A stretch of 64,000 bases of DNA from Desulfuromonadales bacterium (GTDB taxonomy: Bacteria > Desulfobacterota > Desulfuromonadia > Geobacterales > Pseudopelobacteraceae), in NCBI GenBank assembly GCA_013349405.1, contig DUZS01000012.1, forward strand, positions 1 through 64,000. Reading direction: 5' to 3'. The notes beneath the pieces are model-generated. The model saw only the letters and a list, made by a program, of their open reading frames with translations. It had not been told where the DNA came from and did no database searches. Both the position numbers and the translations under genes were made by a program. Numbering within the stretch: position 1 is the stretch's first letter; every line of letters begins with the position of its first letter. Positions 44,427 to 53,634 of the stretch are shown piece by piece.

Positions 44427-45269
44427 TCAGTCCTTTGCCACCAGAGTTATTTCAATACGACGATTCTTTGCCCGGTCCTCTTTCGTCGCGTTGTCAGCAA
44501 CCGGTTTATGTTCGGCAAAAGCTGCTGCCGACAGATTACCGGGATCAATGCCCTGCTCCTGTAAAAATTTGGTAACGTTGATGGCACGGGCTGCGGACAG
44601 TTCCCAGTTGGTCGGAAAGGTTCGCAGCAGAGCACCGGTAATTTGTACGTTGTCAGTATGTCCCTCGATCCGAATGGCTTTATCTTTGACATTCTTTAAC
44701 GTTTCAACCATCTTGGCCAGGATATCGACCCCTTCCGGCTTGACATCAGCTTTGCCGGAATCAAACAAAATTGCAGCCTCCATGTTTACCGTCAGCTTAC
44801 CCTTGAGTTCTGAAATGGTTACCTGCCCCTTTGCTATCTCATTTTTCATGTTGGCAAGCAGCTGTTCGTAGGTGCCGCTGACCTCTTTAACCTTTTCCTC
44901 TTTGGCTTTCTGGAGTTCGGTAATGTCATCGTTAAGTTTACTGTTTTCCACTTTCAATTCCGCCACCTGTTGGCGTAACTCACTGATGTTTTTTGACAAA
45001 ATATCGGATTTTGCTTTAAGAATCCCCTCCAGCTGTTTTTTGTCAGCCGCCAACACAGCAGTATCTTCAGTGAGCCGGTTAAATCTGGCTTTCAGTGCGC
45101 TGTTTTCGAGCACAAGTTTTTTGTGAACTGACTGCAGTTCGGAAAGCTCTTTCGACAGACCATCAGCTTCCTCCACTTTTTTCAAGTAAGTGCTTTCCGC
45201 GACCAGACAGCCGCTTGCAGACAACGTAAACAGGGTACCAACAACGATAACAAGCAGACGTTTGATCAT
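44427..45269 (-). CDS. OmpA-family lipoprotein with coiled coil
   Basis: The 280-residue product has a lipoprotein signal (LFTLSASGC, Cys near residue 21), a long coiled coil (about residues 30-150, rich in KKLVLENSALKAR-type heptads) and a C-terminal OmpA peptidoglycan-binding domain (ILFDSGKADVKPEG, IRIEGHTDNVQI, AFAEHKPVADN). It would tether the outer membrane to peptidoglycan. GGGAGG precedes the ATG. It is co-directional with the smr gene, three bases apart. Confidence 0.88.
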   Translation of the reverse strand: MIKRLLVIVVGTLFTLSASGCLVAESTYLKKVEEADGLSKELSELQSVHKKLVLENSALKARFNRLTEDTAVLAADKKQLEGILKAKSDILSKNISELRQQVAELKVENSKLNDDITELQKAKEEKVKEVSGTYEQLLANMKNEIAKGQVTISELKGKLTVNMEAAILFDSGKADVKPEGVDILAKMVETLKNVKDKAIRIEGHTDNVQITGALLRTFPTNWELSAARAINVTKFLQEQGIDPGNLSAAAFAEHKPVADNATKEDRAKNRRIEITLVAKD

Positions 45270-45352
45270 GATACAACCTCCCGTGTAGGTATTCTTTCCC
45301 GTGTTATATCATATTTACCGTTGTTTGGAAGTGTAATTACGGTAGCTCATAC

Positions 45353-45381
45353 TTGACATGGCACTGCTTTCCTACTACAAG
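45353..45381 (+). promoter_or_regulatory. Candidate sigma-70 promoter of the cobM operon
   Basis: TTGACA (45353-45358), 17 bases, then TACAAG (45376-45381), 44 bases before cobM. The -35 is perfect, the -10 is weak. I see no cobalamin riboswitch in the 155-base gap. Confidence 0.45.
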
Positions 45382-45424
45382 AAACAAGATATTTCAGTTG
45401 AAATAATGAAGCGGCGGGGATCAG

Positions 45425-46204
45425 ATGGCAGCGAGACTATCTTTTGTAGGAGCGGGACCAGGGGCAGCTGACCTGATAACAATCAGAGGCGCGCGGCTTC
45501 TGCGCCATGCTGATGTTGTCATTTTTGCCGGGAGTCTGGTGGACCGGAAACTGGTTCAGCTCTATGCAACGCAGGCCGATGTCTTTGATTCTGCCGGCAT
45601 GACGCTGACCGAAGTTATTGCTGTCATGATGGATGCCGTCGCAGCCGGCCGCAGCGTTGTCCGGCTGCATACCGGGGACCCGTCGATATATGGCGCCATA
45701 CAGGAACAGATGGAGGCCCTTGACCGGCTCGGAATCGACTATCAGGTGGTTCCGGGGGTAACCAGTGCCTTTGCCGCAGCGGCGGCGCTCAAGCAGGAGC
45801 TGACACTGCCGGAGGTTTCCCAGACCGTCATCATTACACGCATTGAAGGGCGCACTCCGGTGCCGGAAAGGGAGCAGCTGCGTGCAATAGCCCGCCTTGG
45901 CGCCACGATGGTGATCTATCTTTCTGTCGGTATGATCGAAAAGGTTGTTGACCAGTTGCTCGAAGGCGCCTATACGGCTGCCACCCCGGCAGCAGTTGTC
46001 TGCCGTGCCTCATGGGAAGACGAGCTCATTATTCAATGTTCTCTGGCAGAGCTTGCCGAAAAAGTGCATGAGGCGGGGATCGACCGGCAGGCGCTTATTA
46101 TCGTCGGTAATGTACTGGCTGCCCGCCGCGAAGGGCTCAAGGCAAAATCATTGCTGTACGACAGCGGCTTTTCGCACGGTTTCCGGGACGTACACGTTGC
46201 CTGA
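45425..46204 (+). CDS. cobM: Precorrin-4 / cobalt-precorrin-4 C11-methyltransferase
   Basis: The 259-residue product is a tetrapyrrole methylase: VGAGPGAADLITIRGARLL at the start (SAM site), VVRLHTGDPSIYGAI near 78-92 and VVPGVTSAFAAAAAL near 107. The pattern and length are those of CobM/CbiF, which methylates C11 of the corrin ring. The presence of cbiG next door points to the anaerobic (cobalt-early) route. Gap to cbiG is one base. Confidence 0.92.
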   Translation: MAARLSFVGAGPGAADLITIRGARLLRHADVVIFAGSLVDRKLVQLYATQADVFDSAGMTLTEVIAVMMDAVAAGRSVVRLHTGDPSIYGAIQEQMEALDRLGIDYQVVPGVTSAFAAAAALKQELTLPEVSQTVIITRIEGRTPVPEREQLRAIARLGATMVIYLSVGMIEKVVDQLLEGAYTAATPAAVVCRASWEDELIIQCSLAELAEKVHEAGIDRQALIIVGNVLAARREGLKAKSLLYDSGFSHGFRDVHVA

Positions 46205-46205
46205 A

Positions 46206-47270
46206 ATGAACATCGCCGTCATTGCCATAACCAGGGGTGGTGTCCGGATAGGCCGGACGCTCTGTGAGAGCGGCCCCGGACTTCAGCTGTACGTTTCCGA
46301 CCGCTATGCAGATCAGGCCGGCCACCACTGCACTCTTTTTGCCCCGCACGAGTTGAAGACCCTGATCGCCTCCCTCTGGAAAAAACATGATGGTTTTGTG
46401 CTGATTATGGCAACCGGCATTGTGGTACGCATGATCGCACCGCTGCTTGAGTCGAAGGAGACGGACCCTGCAGTCGTGGTCATGGATGATGCCGGCAGGT
46501 TTGCCATTTCACTCCTGTCCGGCCACCTTGGCGGTGCCAACGCACTGGCCGAACGCTGCGCCCTGACAACCGGAGCCCGGGCTGTCGTTACAACCGCCAC
46601 CGATGCCAACGATCTCCCTTCCTTTGATATGCTGGCGAAAGAGCAGGGGTGGCTCATTGACGATATCAGGCGGGTCAAGACGCTGAACACCCTGCTGCTT
46701 GACAACGAAGAGATCGCCGTTGTCGACCGGACCGGTCAGGCGCGAATCTGGCTTCGTGGCCGGGGGAGGATTCGCTTTTATGATACATTTACCGAAGCGG
46801 CCGCAAGTGCCGCGCACGGATTTTTGTTTGTTACCGATCAGAAACAGCCACTGGAGGTCGCTCCGGAAAAGCTGCTCATTCTCCGCCCGCGCAATCTGGT
46901 AATCGGCATCGGCTGTAATCGCGGCACAGCGGCTGATGAGATCGAAGCAGTTGTTGCCGGTCACTTCAATGAGCTGTGCCTCTCCCTGAAAAGTGTCTGC
47001 ACCGTTGCATCGGTAGCGGCCAAGCGCGATGAGGCGGGGCTCATAGCGTTTGCTGAGCGCCTCGGCGTCGCGCTGCGCTGTTTTGACAGTTGTGAACTGA
47101 GTCAGGTGCCGTTCCCCTCTCCCGCTTCGGAACACGCCCTCGCAGCAGTTGGAGTCGCCGGCGTTGCCGAACCGGCGGCAATTCTGGCCTCCGGTGGCGG
47201 AGTGCTATTACTGAATAAAGTCAAGTCGGGAAATGTCACTCTGGCGATCGCTCAGCTCAAGGAGGCGTAA
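46206..47270 (+). CDS. cbiG: Cobalt-precorrin-5A hydrolase
   Basis: The 354-residue product has the CbiG layout: an N-terminal domain (MNIAVIAITRGGVRIGRTL), a middle domain with SLLSGHLGGANALAERCALTTGARAVVTTATDAN, and a C-terminal domain starting VIGIGCNRGTAADEIEAVV. CbiG opens the ring lactone and releases acetaldehyde in anaerobic B12 synthesis. The start at MNIAVI follows the cobM stop by one base. pdxA begins four bases after its stop. Confidence 0.9.
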   Translation: MNIAVIAITRGGVRIGRTLCESGPGLQLYVSDRYADQAGHHCTLFAPHELKTLIASLWKKHDGFVLIMATGIVVRMIAPLLESKETDPAVVVMDDAGRFAISLLSGHLGGANALAERCALTTGARAVVTTATDANDLPSFDMLAKEQGWLIDDIRRVKTLNTLLLDNEEIAVVDRTGQARIWLRGRGRIRFYDTFTEAAASAAHGFLFVTDQKQPLEVAPEKLLILRPRNLVIGIGCNRGTAADEIEAVVAGHFNELCLSLKSVCTVASVAAKRDEAGLIAFAERLGVALRCFDSCELSQVPFPSPASEHALAAVGVAGVAEPAAILASGGGVLLLNKVKSGNVTLAIAQLKEA

Positions 47271-47274
47271 CGGT

Positions 47275-48270
47275 ATGCCGAACCTTCCTATAATTGTCAT
47301 CACTATGGGTGACCCGTGCGGCATAGGACCGGAGATCATCGTCAAAGCGCTGCAGCAACCGGAGGTCGCCAATACCTGCGTACCGCTTGTTATCGGTGAT
47401 CGAATGGCACTGGAACGAGCGTTGCTGGTCTGTAACTCGGCTCTGAAAATCCTGGAAATACCCGCTGTTGAAGATGCGCGGCATATCCCTGAACAGTGTA
47501 TCCCCCTGCTGGCACTGTCTCGCCTGACAGAGGCCGATATTGTCTACGGAGCGCCATCCATTGCCTCTGGTGACGCGGTCTATCGCTACATCTGCCATGC
47601 CGCCCGTCTCTGTCTTGACGGCCATGTTGCTGCAATGACGACCGCGCCAATCAGCAAAGAGGCCATGCATCAGGCCGGTCACGATTATCCCGGTCATACA
47701 GAACTGCTCGCAGAATTATGCGGTTCGGACAATTTTGTCATGATGCTGGCTGGAGATGTGCTGCGGGTGAGCCTTGTAACCATTCACGAGGCTCTGGCTG
47801 ATGTTCCGCGCCTCATCACGTTCGAACAGGTTCTCAAGACGATTCGCATCACTGCGGAAGGGATCGTGCGTCTGACCGGAATAAAATCGCCACAACTTGC
47901 GGTCCTTGCCCTCAACCCGCATTGCGGTGAAGCCGGAAAGTTCGGTGCCGAGGAGACAGAGATCATCGAACCTGCCATCAAAGCGGCCCGGGAGGAAGGT
48001 ATTACTGTCGAAGGACCATTGTCGGCCGACACCCTCTTCCACTTCGCCCAACAGGGCCGTTACGACGGCGTGGTCGCCATGTACCACGACCAGGGGTTGA
48101 TCCCGCTCAAAATGCTGCACTTCGATGACGCGGTAAATATAACCTTGGGACTGCCGATTGTCCGCACCTCGGTTGATCACGGCACTGCCTATAACCTGGC
48201 CGGCAGCGGCACAGCCTCGGAGAAGAGCCTCCTCGCTGCAATCAGGATGGCCGTGGAACTGGCCGAGTAG
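47275..48270 (+). CDS. pdxA: 4-hydroxythreonine-4-phosphate dehydrogenase
   Basis: The 331-residue product has PdxA motifs: VITMGDPCGIGPEII at the start, DYPGHTELLAELCG near 140 (metal His), ALNPHCGEAGKFG near 205 and VAMYHDQGLIPLKMLHFDDAVNITLGLPIVRTSVDHGTAY near 265-305. It acts in pyridoxal phosphate synthesis (DXP-dependent). AAGGAGG precedes the ATG. Its place behind cobM-cbiG is a gene-order coincidence or shared control; the pathways differ. Some PdxA2 relatives serve other substrates, but the sequence fits the main form. Confidence 0.93.
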   Translation: MPNLPIIVITMGDPCGIGPEIIVKALQQPEVANTCVPLVIGDRMALERALLVCNSALKILEIPAVEDARHIPEQCIPLLALSRLTEADIVYGAPSIASGDAVYRYICHAARLCLDGHVAAMTTAPISKEAMHQAGHDYPGHTELLAELCGSDNFVMMLAGDVLRVSLVTIHEALADVPRLITFEQVLKTIRITAEGIVRLTGIKSPQLAVLALNPHCGEAGKFGAEETEIIEPAIKAAREEGITVEGPLSADTLFHFAQQGRYDGVVAMYHDQGLIPLKMLHFDDAVNITLGLPIVRTSVDHGTAYNLAGSGTASEKSLLAAIRMAVELAE

Positions 48271-48323
48271 CCTACTCTCCTTTCCGCTTGCACAAACGGC
48301 CTGTTTTTCGTAGACTCCCGCCC

Positions 48324-49403
48324 ATGACAACTTTCGCAACCATATCCGCTCACGTTCACGCCGGCCAGCGCGTCACGGCTGACGAGGCGCTGTTTCTGTT
48401 CAATTCAAACGATCTGCTGGCCATCGGTGAGCTGGCCGCGCTGGCCAACAAACGCAAAAACGGTGCTAACGTGTTTTTTAACGTCAACCGCCATATCAAC
48501 CCGACCAACGTCTGCGTCAACCGCTGTGCCTTCTGTGCGTTCTCGCGAACCGCCGGCGAAGATGGCGCGTACACTCTGGCACTGGACGAGATTTGCCGGA
48601 AGGCCCGTGAAGCTGCAGAAGAAGGGGCGACCGAAGTGCACATCGTCGGCGGACTGCACCCCGACCTTGCCTTCGAGTTCTATGAAGAGACCCTGAATGC
48701 TATCCGTCACACCGCACCAACGCTTCATATAAAAGCCTTCACCGCAGTAGAGATTGAATATTTTTCCCGTATTTCCGGTCTGACGATTGAGCAGGTGCTT
48801 GAGCGCCTTATAAGGGCCGGCCTCGGCTCCATGCCGGGTGGTGGTGCCGAAATCCTGGTCGAAGAGGTCCGGCAGAAAATATGTCCGGAAAAAATTTCCG
48901 GGGCACGCTGGCTGGAAATAATCCGCCTCGCACACCTGGCCGGCTTGAAGACCAACGCGACCATGCTCTACGGCCATGTTGAAACCGTTTCCGACCGGGT
49001 GGCCCATATGGAACTGCTGCGAACCCTACAGGATGAAACCGGCGGTTTCCAGGCGTTCATTCCCCTCGCGTTCCAGGCGGAAAACTCCGATCTGAAGCTG
49101 GATATCAAGGGTACCTCCGGCCTTGATGACTTGAAGACGCTGGCCATTGCACGGATCTTCCTTGATAATTTTGACCACATCAAGGCGTACTGGATCATGC
49201 TTGGTGAGAAAATCGCTCAGGTTTCACTGGCCTTCGGTGTCAATGATCTTGACGGCACCGTTGTTGAAGAGAAGATCGGCCATGATGCCGGTGCCACTTC
49301 GCCACAGTCACAGACAAAAGAGGGTATCATCCGCCTGATCAGAAAAGCGGGAAAAACCCCTGTTGAGCGCGACACACTGTACCACCCGATTCGCAGTTTC
49401 TGA
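48324..49403 (+). CDS. mqnE: Aminodeoxyfutalosine synthase
   Basis: The 359-residue product is a radical SAM enzyme with Cys64, Cys68 and Cys71 (NPTNVCVNRCAFCAF) and the family runs EVHIVGGLHPDL, GLGSMPGGGAEIL and GLKTNATMLYGHVE. It matches MqnE, which joins SAM to the MqnA product in futalosine-type menaquinone synthesis. This supports a menaquinone-based respiratory chain and fits the Etf:menaquinone oxidoreductase at 3362. Its stop overlaps the next gene (TGATG). MqnC is similar but differs in these motifs. Confidence 0.92.
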   Translation: MTTFATISAHVHAGQRVTADEALFLFNSNDLLAIGELAALANKRKNGANVFFNVNRHINPTNVCVNRCAFCAFSRTAGEDGAYTLALDEICRKAREAAEEGATEVHIVGGLHPDLAFEFYEETLNAIRHTAPTLHIKAFTAVEIEYFSRISGLTIEQVLERLIRAGLGSMPGGGAEILVEEVRQKICPEKISGARWLEIIRLAHLAGLKTNATMLYGHVETVSDRVAHMELLRTLQDETGGFQAFIPLAFQAENSDLKLDIKGTSGLDDLKTLAIARIFLDNFDHIKAYWIMLGEKIAQVSLAFGVNDLDGTVVEEKIGHDAGATSPQSQTKEGIIRLIRKAGKTPVERDTLYHPIRSF

Positions 49404-50461
49404 TGCGGCTTTGCAGTGCCACCGCCAAATCTGATGCTCCGGAGTTTCTGCTGCATGCCGTTGACCCGAGCTCCCTCCATAATTCCGTGCGCCGTTTGTA
49501 CGCCTTGTTCACTATTTATGCAAAGACCTGCCCTGTGCCGTTACCCGCTCCCGGGTTAATTATAACTCCGGAGATACGCAACCAGTGCCAGTGCTACGTG
49601 CCGATTGACGAGGTTTCCCCGGTCTTTTATCGCTTATACCGCTCTGCTCTGACCTATCCCCCGATTCTCTCCAGCACTCCATTCCATAACGCCATGAGTT
49701 GGGCCGATGTTTTTGTCACCCTGCCTCAGAATGCCCAGTTCAGCGCTAATCCAGCGCGTCTCCTGGAAGCTCTGATGTCCGACCGCTCCCTGCTGATAGA
49801 ATTTTTGTTTGCCTCCTTCCTGCCCTCACGCTTCTATAACGGATTTTGCCGGTATCCGGGGCAGCAGGAATTTATCAGAAAATGGCTGATGGAGAAAAAC
49901 ATGAAACCGGTATGCTGTCTGGATGCCGCGTGTGGAACGGGAGAAGGGACATATGATCTGGCCTTCATGCTTGCAAAGTTGGGGTTTTCGCCTGAAGAGC
50001 TTCTCATTGATGGCTGGACGCTCGAGCCGTTGGAAGTCTGGTCAGCGGCAACGCGTCGTTTTCCGCACGACCGGCGGCGCGAAATCACGCTGAGAAAAAC
50101 GACTTCACCCCTCATGGAAAACAATTATATGCGCCGTATCATGTTCAGCTGCCGGGATATATTGAGCCCGGTATCACGTTCGGCTTCTTCTGCCGTTGGT
50201 GAACAGCGCGATTTCAACATTATCCTCTGCAACGGCCTGTTGGGTGGTCCGATTCTTCATGAAAAAGAGGAGTTAGAGCTGGCGATCGGCAACCTTGCGG
50301 AGTTGCTGGCTCCGGGCGGAATGCTGCTTGCTGCAGACAGCTTCCACGGCGGGTGGAAACAGCAATGCCCGCAGTCGGAACTGCGGGCATTATTTGAGAA
50401 ACATCACTTGAAATCGAGTGAGGCTGGAGAGGGGATCGGAGGACTAAAACCGTATCAATAG
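49403..50461 (+). CDS. CheR-like SAM-dependent methyltransferase of unknown role
   Basis: The 352-residue product has an N-terminal part with no known domain (residues 1-160) and a SAM domain: CCLDAACGTGEGTYDLAFMLAKLGFSPEELLIDGWTLEPLEVWSAATRRFP, then FNIILCNGLLGGPILHEKEELELAIGNLAELLAPGGMLLAADSFH. The order and spacing are those of the CheR-type fold, though the 'CRN' motif reads CNG. Its start overlaps the mqnE stop, so it is coupled to a menaquinone gene. Its 3' end overlaps fabH on the other strand by 18 bases. A role in quinone methylation is possible but not shown. Confidence 0.72.
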   Translation: MRLCSATAKSDAPEFLLHAVDPSSLHNSVRRLYALFTIYAKTCPVPLPAPGLIITPEIRNQCQCYVPIDEVSPVFYRLYRSALTYPPILSSTPFHNAMSWADVFVTLPQNAQFSANPARLLEALMSDRSLLIEFLFASFLPSRFYNGFCRYPGQQEFIRKWLMEKNMKPVCCLDAACGTGEGTYDLAFMLAKLGFSPEELLIDGWTLEPLEVWSAATRRFPHDRRREITLRKTTSPLMENNYMRRIMFSCRDILSPVSRSASSAVGEQRDFNIILCNGLLGGPILHEKEELELAIGNLAELLAPGGMLLAADSFHGGWKQQCPQSELRALFEKHHLKSSEAGEGIGGLKPYQ

Positions 50462-51427
50462 GCCGCCCCAGGTCAGGCCGCCGCCAAAGCCCATGGCAAG
50501 GATCAGGTGACCCGGTTTGATCGTGCCGTTGCGCAGATTTTCATCGAGCACCAGCGCCACAGAAGCTGCAGAAGTGTTGCCGCACCGGTCGAGATTGAGC
50601 AGGAAGCGTTCCTTGGGGAAACCACTCTTTTTTGAGATGAAGTCGATCATGCGCACATTGGCCTGATGAGGAATAATGTAGTCAAGATCTGCCGGAGTTA
50701 TCCCGGCTTTGGCACAGAGTGAATTAATAATGTCGGGAATGACATCGGTTGCAAATATATAGACCTGTTTGCCGGCCATCTGGAAATAAATCTCCCTGGC
50801 CTCTATCGTCGCAGCTGAAACAGGGCTGCGCGAACCGGATGAGGGGACCTGAATCAGCGGCCACCCCTTGCCGTCACTGCGCATATAGGTATGCTGCACG
50901 CCGTTTTCGGCATCACCACCGCTGCTTAAAATAGCCGCACCGGCGCCGTCGCCAAAGAGCGGGCAACTGTTTTTATCATTAAAATCGAGAATTTTAGAGT
51001 AGGTATCGGCACCGATCGCCATGACGGTCTTGTATTTTCCGCACTTGATGAAGTTGTCGGCGATTTCAAGCGCATAGACGAAGCTGGAGCAGACGGCATT
51101 GATATCGAAGGCAAAGGCGTTTTTCGCGCCGATATTCTCCTGGACAATACAGCCGGTAGAGGGAAGGCTCATATCAGGAGTTGACGTGCCGACAACAATG
51201 CAGTCGATTTCGGAGGCGTTAATGCCGGCGGCCTCCAGAGCATTTTTTGCGGCAATTGTGGCAAGGTCAGAGGTCGCCTGATCTTCGTGGGCAAAGCGTC
51301 TCTCGCGGATGCCGGTGCGACTGAAAATCCATTCGTCCGCATTTTCTACCAGATAGTCAAAATGACTGTTGGGTATGACCCGATCCGGCAGGCATGAGCC
51401 GCTTCCGATGATTTTTGAAATTATCAT
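50444..51427 (-). CDS. fabH: 3-oxoacyl-ACP synthase III
   Basis: The 327-residue product has the complete FabH catalytic triad: Cys113 (INAVCSSFVYAL), His254 (IIPHQANVRM) and Asn284 (CGNTSAAS). It starts fatty-acid synthesis by condensing an acyl-CoA with malonyl-ACP. Length and the closing GGGLTWGGLLIRF fit FabH. It stands alone, away from plsX/fabD, so a second fabH may exist elsewhere and this one could have another primer specificity. It overlaps the convergent methyltransferase gene by 18 bases. Confidence 0.92.
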   Translation of the reverse strand: MIISKIIGSGSCLPDRVIPNSHFDYLVENADEWIFSRTGIRERRFAHEDQATSDLATIAAKNALEAAGINASEIDCIVVGTSTPDMSLPSTGCIVQENIGAKNAFAFDINAVCSSFVYALEIADNFIKCGKYKTVMAIGADTYSKILDFNDKNSCPLFGDGAGAAILSSGGDAENGVQHTYMRSDGKGWPLIQVPSSGSRSPVSAATIEAREIYFQMAGKQVYIFATDVIPDIINSLCAKAGITPADLDYIIPHQANVRMIDFISKKSGFPKERFLLNLDRCGNTSAASVALVLDENLRNGTIKPGHLILAMGFGGGLTWGGLLIRF

Positions 51428-51535
51428 TTTTCCCCCGATGTTTCTCGAACAGGCTGCGCGGATTTTGTTTTAATTAATATGGGCACCATTGCATAAAATA
51501 ACGTCGTTTGTCAAGGAGGCAGCTTTGATATCGGC

Positions 51536-51859
51536 CTACCGTTCCACTTTAGCCCGGAGTATATCGACAACAGAAAACGTCCAGACCAGAAAAAATGCTG
51601 CCAATACCGCTTTACCGAAACCGGTGCTGTCATCAAGCGACTTCATTACTTCAGTCGGCGTTATGCTGATTGCACCACCGGCTATCTGTGCAGCGATCAG
51701 CGGTGAAAGCCCCCGCAGCAGAACGAAAAGTCCAAGCACCAGTATCAGATTGACGATCACGATTATAATCCCGCCGATGGTCTTGCGCCCGAGATAGAGC
51801 TGCCCGAGTCCCGGCAGTACCAGGGCAGAAAGCAGCAGTGCCGATATTTTTCTGTTCAC
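51536..51859 (-). CDS. Small membrane protein with a PGLGQLYLG motif
   Basis: The 107-residue product, started at a GTG behind AGGAG, has a hydrophobic N-terminus with ALVLPGLGQLYLGRKTIGGIIIVIVNLILVLGLFVLL. PGLGQxYLGR is the signature of small TM2/DUF5683-like membrane proteins. A second hydrophobic segment (AVLAAFFLVWTFSVVDI) lies near the C-terminus. The function is unknown. A longer frame from 51937 is open but lacks a good start. Confidence 0.7.
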   Translation of the reverse strand: MNRKISALLLSALVLPGLGQLYLGRKTIGGIIIVIVNLILVLGLFVLLRGLSPLIAAQIAGGAISITPTEVMKSLDDSTGFGKAVLAAFFLVWTFSVVDILRAKVER

Positions 51860-51966
51860 GATCAGTTTCTCCTCTTTGTACCGGACTGGAAGTTTCTGTT
51901 TTGACTTTGGGAGCGCATTAAGGCATAGTAAGCACACTTTTACCCTGTACTAATGGGAGCATTACG

Positions 51967-52293
51967 ATGGTTTTAATAGCAAATATTCTGCTGGCGCTTG
52001 CCAAGCTGGTTGAGTTGGCAAGCGGGTTGCTGACGCTTTACAAATATATTCTCCTGGCAAGTGTTATTGTCTCGTGGGTTAATGCCGACCCCTACAACCC
52101 CCTGGTCAACTTTATCCACCGTGTTACGGAACCGGTACTGAGGAGGATCCGTCAGCATATGCCTGATACCGGAATGCTTGATGTGTCGCCAATTGTTGCT
52201 TTTGCGGCAATATACGTGCTTCAGATTGTCCTGTTTGATACCGCCTATCATTACCTGATTAGTATGAGTATGTCCCTTAAGATGGGGCCGTAA
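51967..52293 (+). CDS. YggT-family membrane protein
   Basis: The 108-residue product has two membrane regions and the YggT signature LLASVIVSWVNADPYNPLVNFIHRVTEPVLRRIRQ. YggT proteins have been tied to cell division or osmotic protection in other bacteria; the precise role is open. GGGAG precedes the ATG. It is followed by a strong hairpin terminator. Confidence 0.88.
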   Translation: MVLIANILLALAKLVELASGLLTLYKYILLASVIVSWVNADPYNPLVNFIHRVTEPVLRRIRQHMPDTGMLDVSPIVAFAAIYVLQIVLFDTAYHYLISMSMSLKMGP

Positions 52294-52360
52294 CGTATCG
52301 CATTCGCTGTGTACCTGATTCAGGGCCGCACTTTTTGCCGAGCATAAAACCGCAAAAAAA

Positions 52361-52386
52361 AACCCCGGAGAATATCCGGGGTTTTT
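52361..52386. terminator. Bidirectional terminator between yggT and the cold-shock gene
   Basis: AACCCCGG (52361-52368) pairs with CCGGGGTT (52376-52383) around AGAATAT, with an A-run before and a T-run after, so it works on both strands. Confidence 0.92.
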
Positions 52387-52408
52387 CGGTTCTGATTGGA
52401 GCCTGAGC

Positions 52409-52609
52409 TTAAATTCTTGTTACGTTCGCGGCCTGAAGCCCTTTCGGACCCTTTGTTACGTCAAAAGTTACTCTATCACCTTCTGCAAGGGATTTGAAAC
52501 CTTCGCCTGCGATTGCGGAGAAATGGCAGAATACATCTTCGCCACCTTCCTGCTCAAGAAATCCAAAACCCTTGCTGTCATTAAACCATTTTACTGTTCC
52601 GTTTACCAT
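52409..52609 (-). CDS. Cold-shock domain protein
   Basis: The 66-residue product is a single [22 protein letters not shown] (RNP1 KGFGFL) and [10 protein letters not shown] (RNP2, with Cys in place of the more usual Val). It binds single-stranded RNA and DNA as an RNA chaperone. AGGAGAAG precedes the ATG. A terminator follows at 52361. Confidence 0.95.
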   Translation of the reverse strand: MVNGTVKWFNDSKGFGFLEQEGGEDVFCHFSAIAGEGFKSLAEGDRVTFDVTKGPKGLQAANVTRI

Positions 52610-52674
52610 GTGCTTACTTCTCCTGATTCTTCTTAATGATTTTACCCGGATATATCCGAATTTTCAACAAGCTA

Positions 52675-53634
52675 TCAGTTACCATAACACTCTGTCAAGC
52701 AAAATAAGTTATGATCAATCTTTTTTTTGATAATTTCCTCTGCCTGAGTAAAATGATCACCGCTGCCATCAATCCAGTTAATGGCAACACCATGCCGCTC
52801 TATCCTTCGGAACCAGTTTCCCTGCTTTTTGGCGAAATCATGGATTGCACTGTTCAGCTTCTGAAGCATGTCATTTCTCGCTATGGCACCCTGAAGATAG
52901 GAACCGACATAGCGGTATTCAAGTCCATAATAATCGAGCCGCTCCCAGGATATGCCGCTGGCAAGGAGACATGCAACCTCTTCTATCAAACCATTCTCAA
53001 GACGTTCTTTCAGGCGGGTGGTTATCCTCTGTCGCAACAATTCGCGCTCCCACCTGATGCCAATAACTACGGAATGTACCTGAGGCCGGGGTACAGTCGC
53101 AGCATCTTGTGCCAATTCCGCACGGGCAATTTCGATCGCCCGGACCGTACGCTCCCGATCAAGCAGATCAGTGCTGTTGTGCAGAGTCGCTTTGAGACGC
53201 CATAACTCCTCTGCCAGATCAGCGTCACTCTTCAGTGCCAGATCACTCCGCAGAGCGTCGTCCTTCGGTACTTCAACCATCCGGTAACCACGCAGTGCTG
53301 CATCCAGATACAGACCGCTGCCGCCGCAGAGAATCGGAAGCGCCTTCCGGGTGGAAATGTCAGCTACGGCGCTCAAAAATCTGCGCTGGAACTCAAAGAC
53401 GCTGAACTCTTCGCCGGCATCCAGAATATCGATCAGATGGTATGGGATCTGACCATATTCGTGGAGATCCTTACCGCTGCCTATGTCCATGCCGCGAAAA
53501 ACCTGGCGCGAATCAGCAGAAATGATCTCTCCGCCATATTTTTCCGCCAGAGCGGCGGCCAGGCGCGTCTTCCCCGATGCCGTCGGACCGAGTATGGTAA
53601 GAATATTGTGAGATATTTCTGCTTCACTCATCAT
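52675..53634 (-). CDS. miaA: tRNA dimethylallyltransferase
   Basis: The 319-residue product has the MiaA P-loop GPTASGKT (16-23), the SADSRQVFRGMDIGSGK substrate loop and the PILCGGSGLYLDA segment. It adds a dimethylallyl group to A37 of tRNAs that read UNN codons. It overlaps the end of uvrC by 11 bases, so the two are translated together. The C-terminal YRYVGSYL-AIARND segment is normal for the family. Confidence 0.94.
   Translation of the reverse strand: MMSEAEISHNILTILGPTASGKTRLAAALAEKYGGEIISADSRQVFRGMDIGSGKDLHEYGQIPYHLIDILDAGEEFSVFEFQRRFLSAVADISTRKALPILCGGSGLYLDAALRGYRMVEVPKDDALRSDLALKSDADLAEELWRLKATLHNSTDLLDRERTVRAIEIARAELAQDAATVPRPQVHSVVIGIRWERELLRQRITTRLKERLENGLIEEVACLLASGISWERLDYYGLEYRYVGSYLQGAIARNDMLQKLNSAIHDFAKKQGNWFRRIERHGVAINWIDGSGDHFTQAEEIIKKKIDHNLFCLTECYGN

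Noticed and set aside
45355-45375. TGGCAC before cobM as a sigma-54 -24 box
   Set aside because: The -12 position lacks the required GC (reads TTTCC), and a better sigma-70 -35 box overlaps it.
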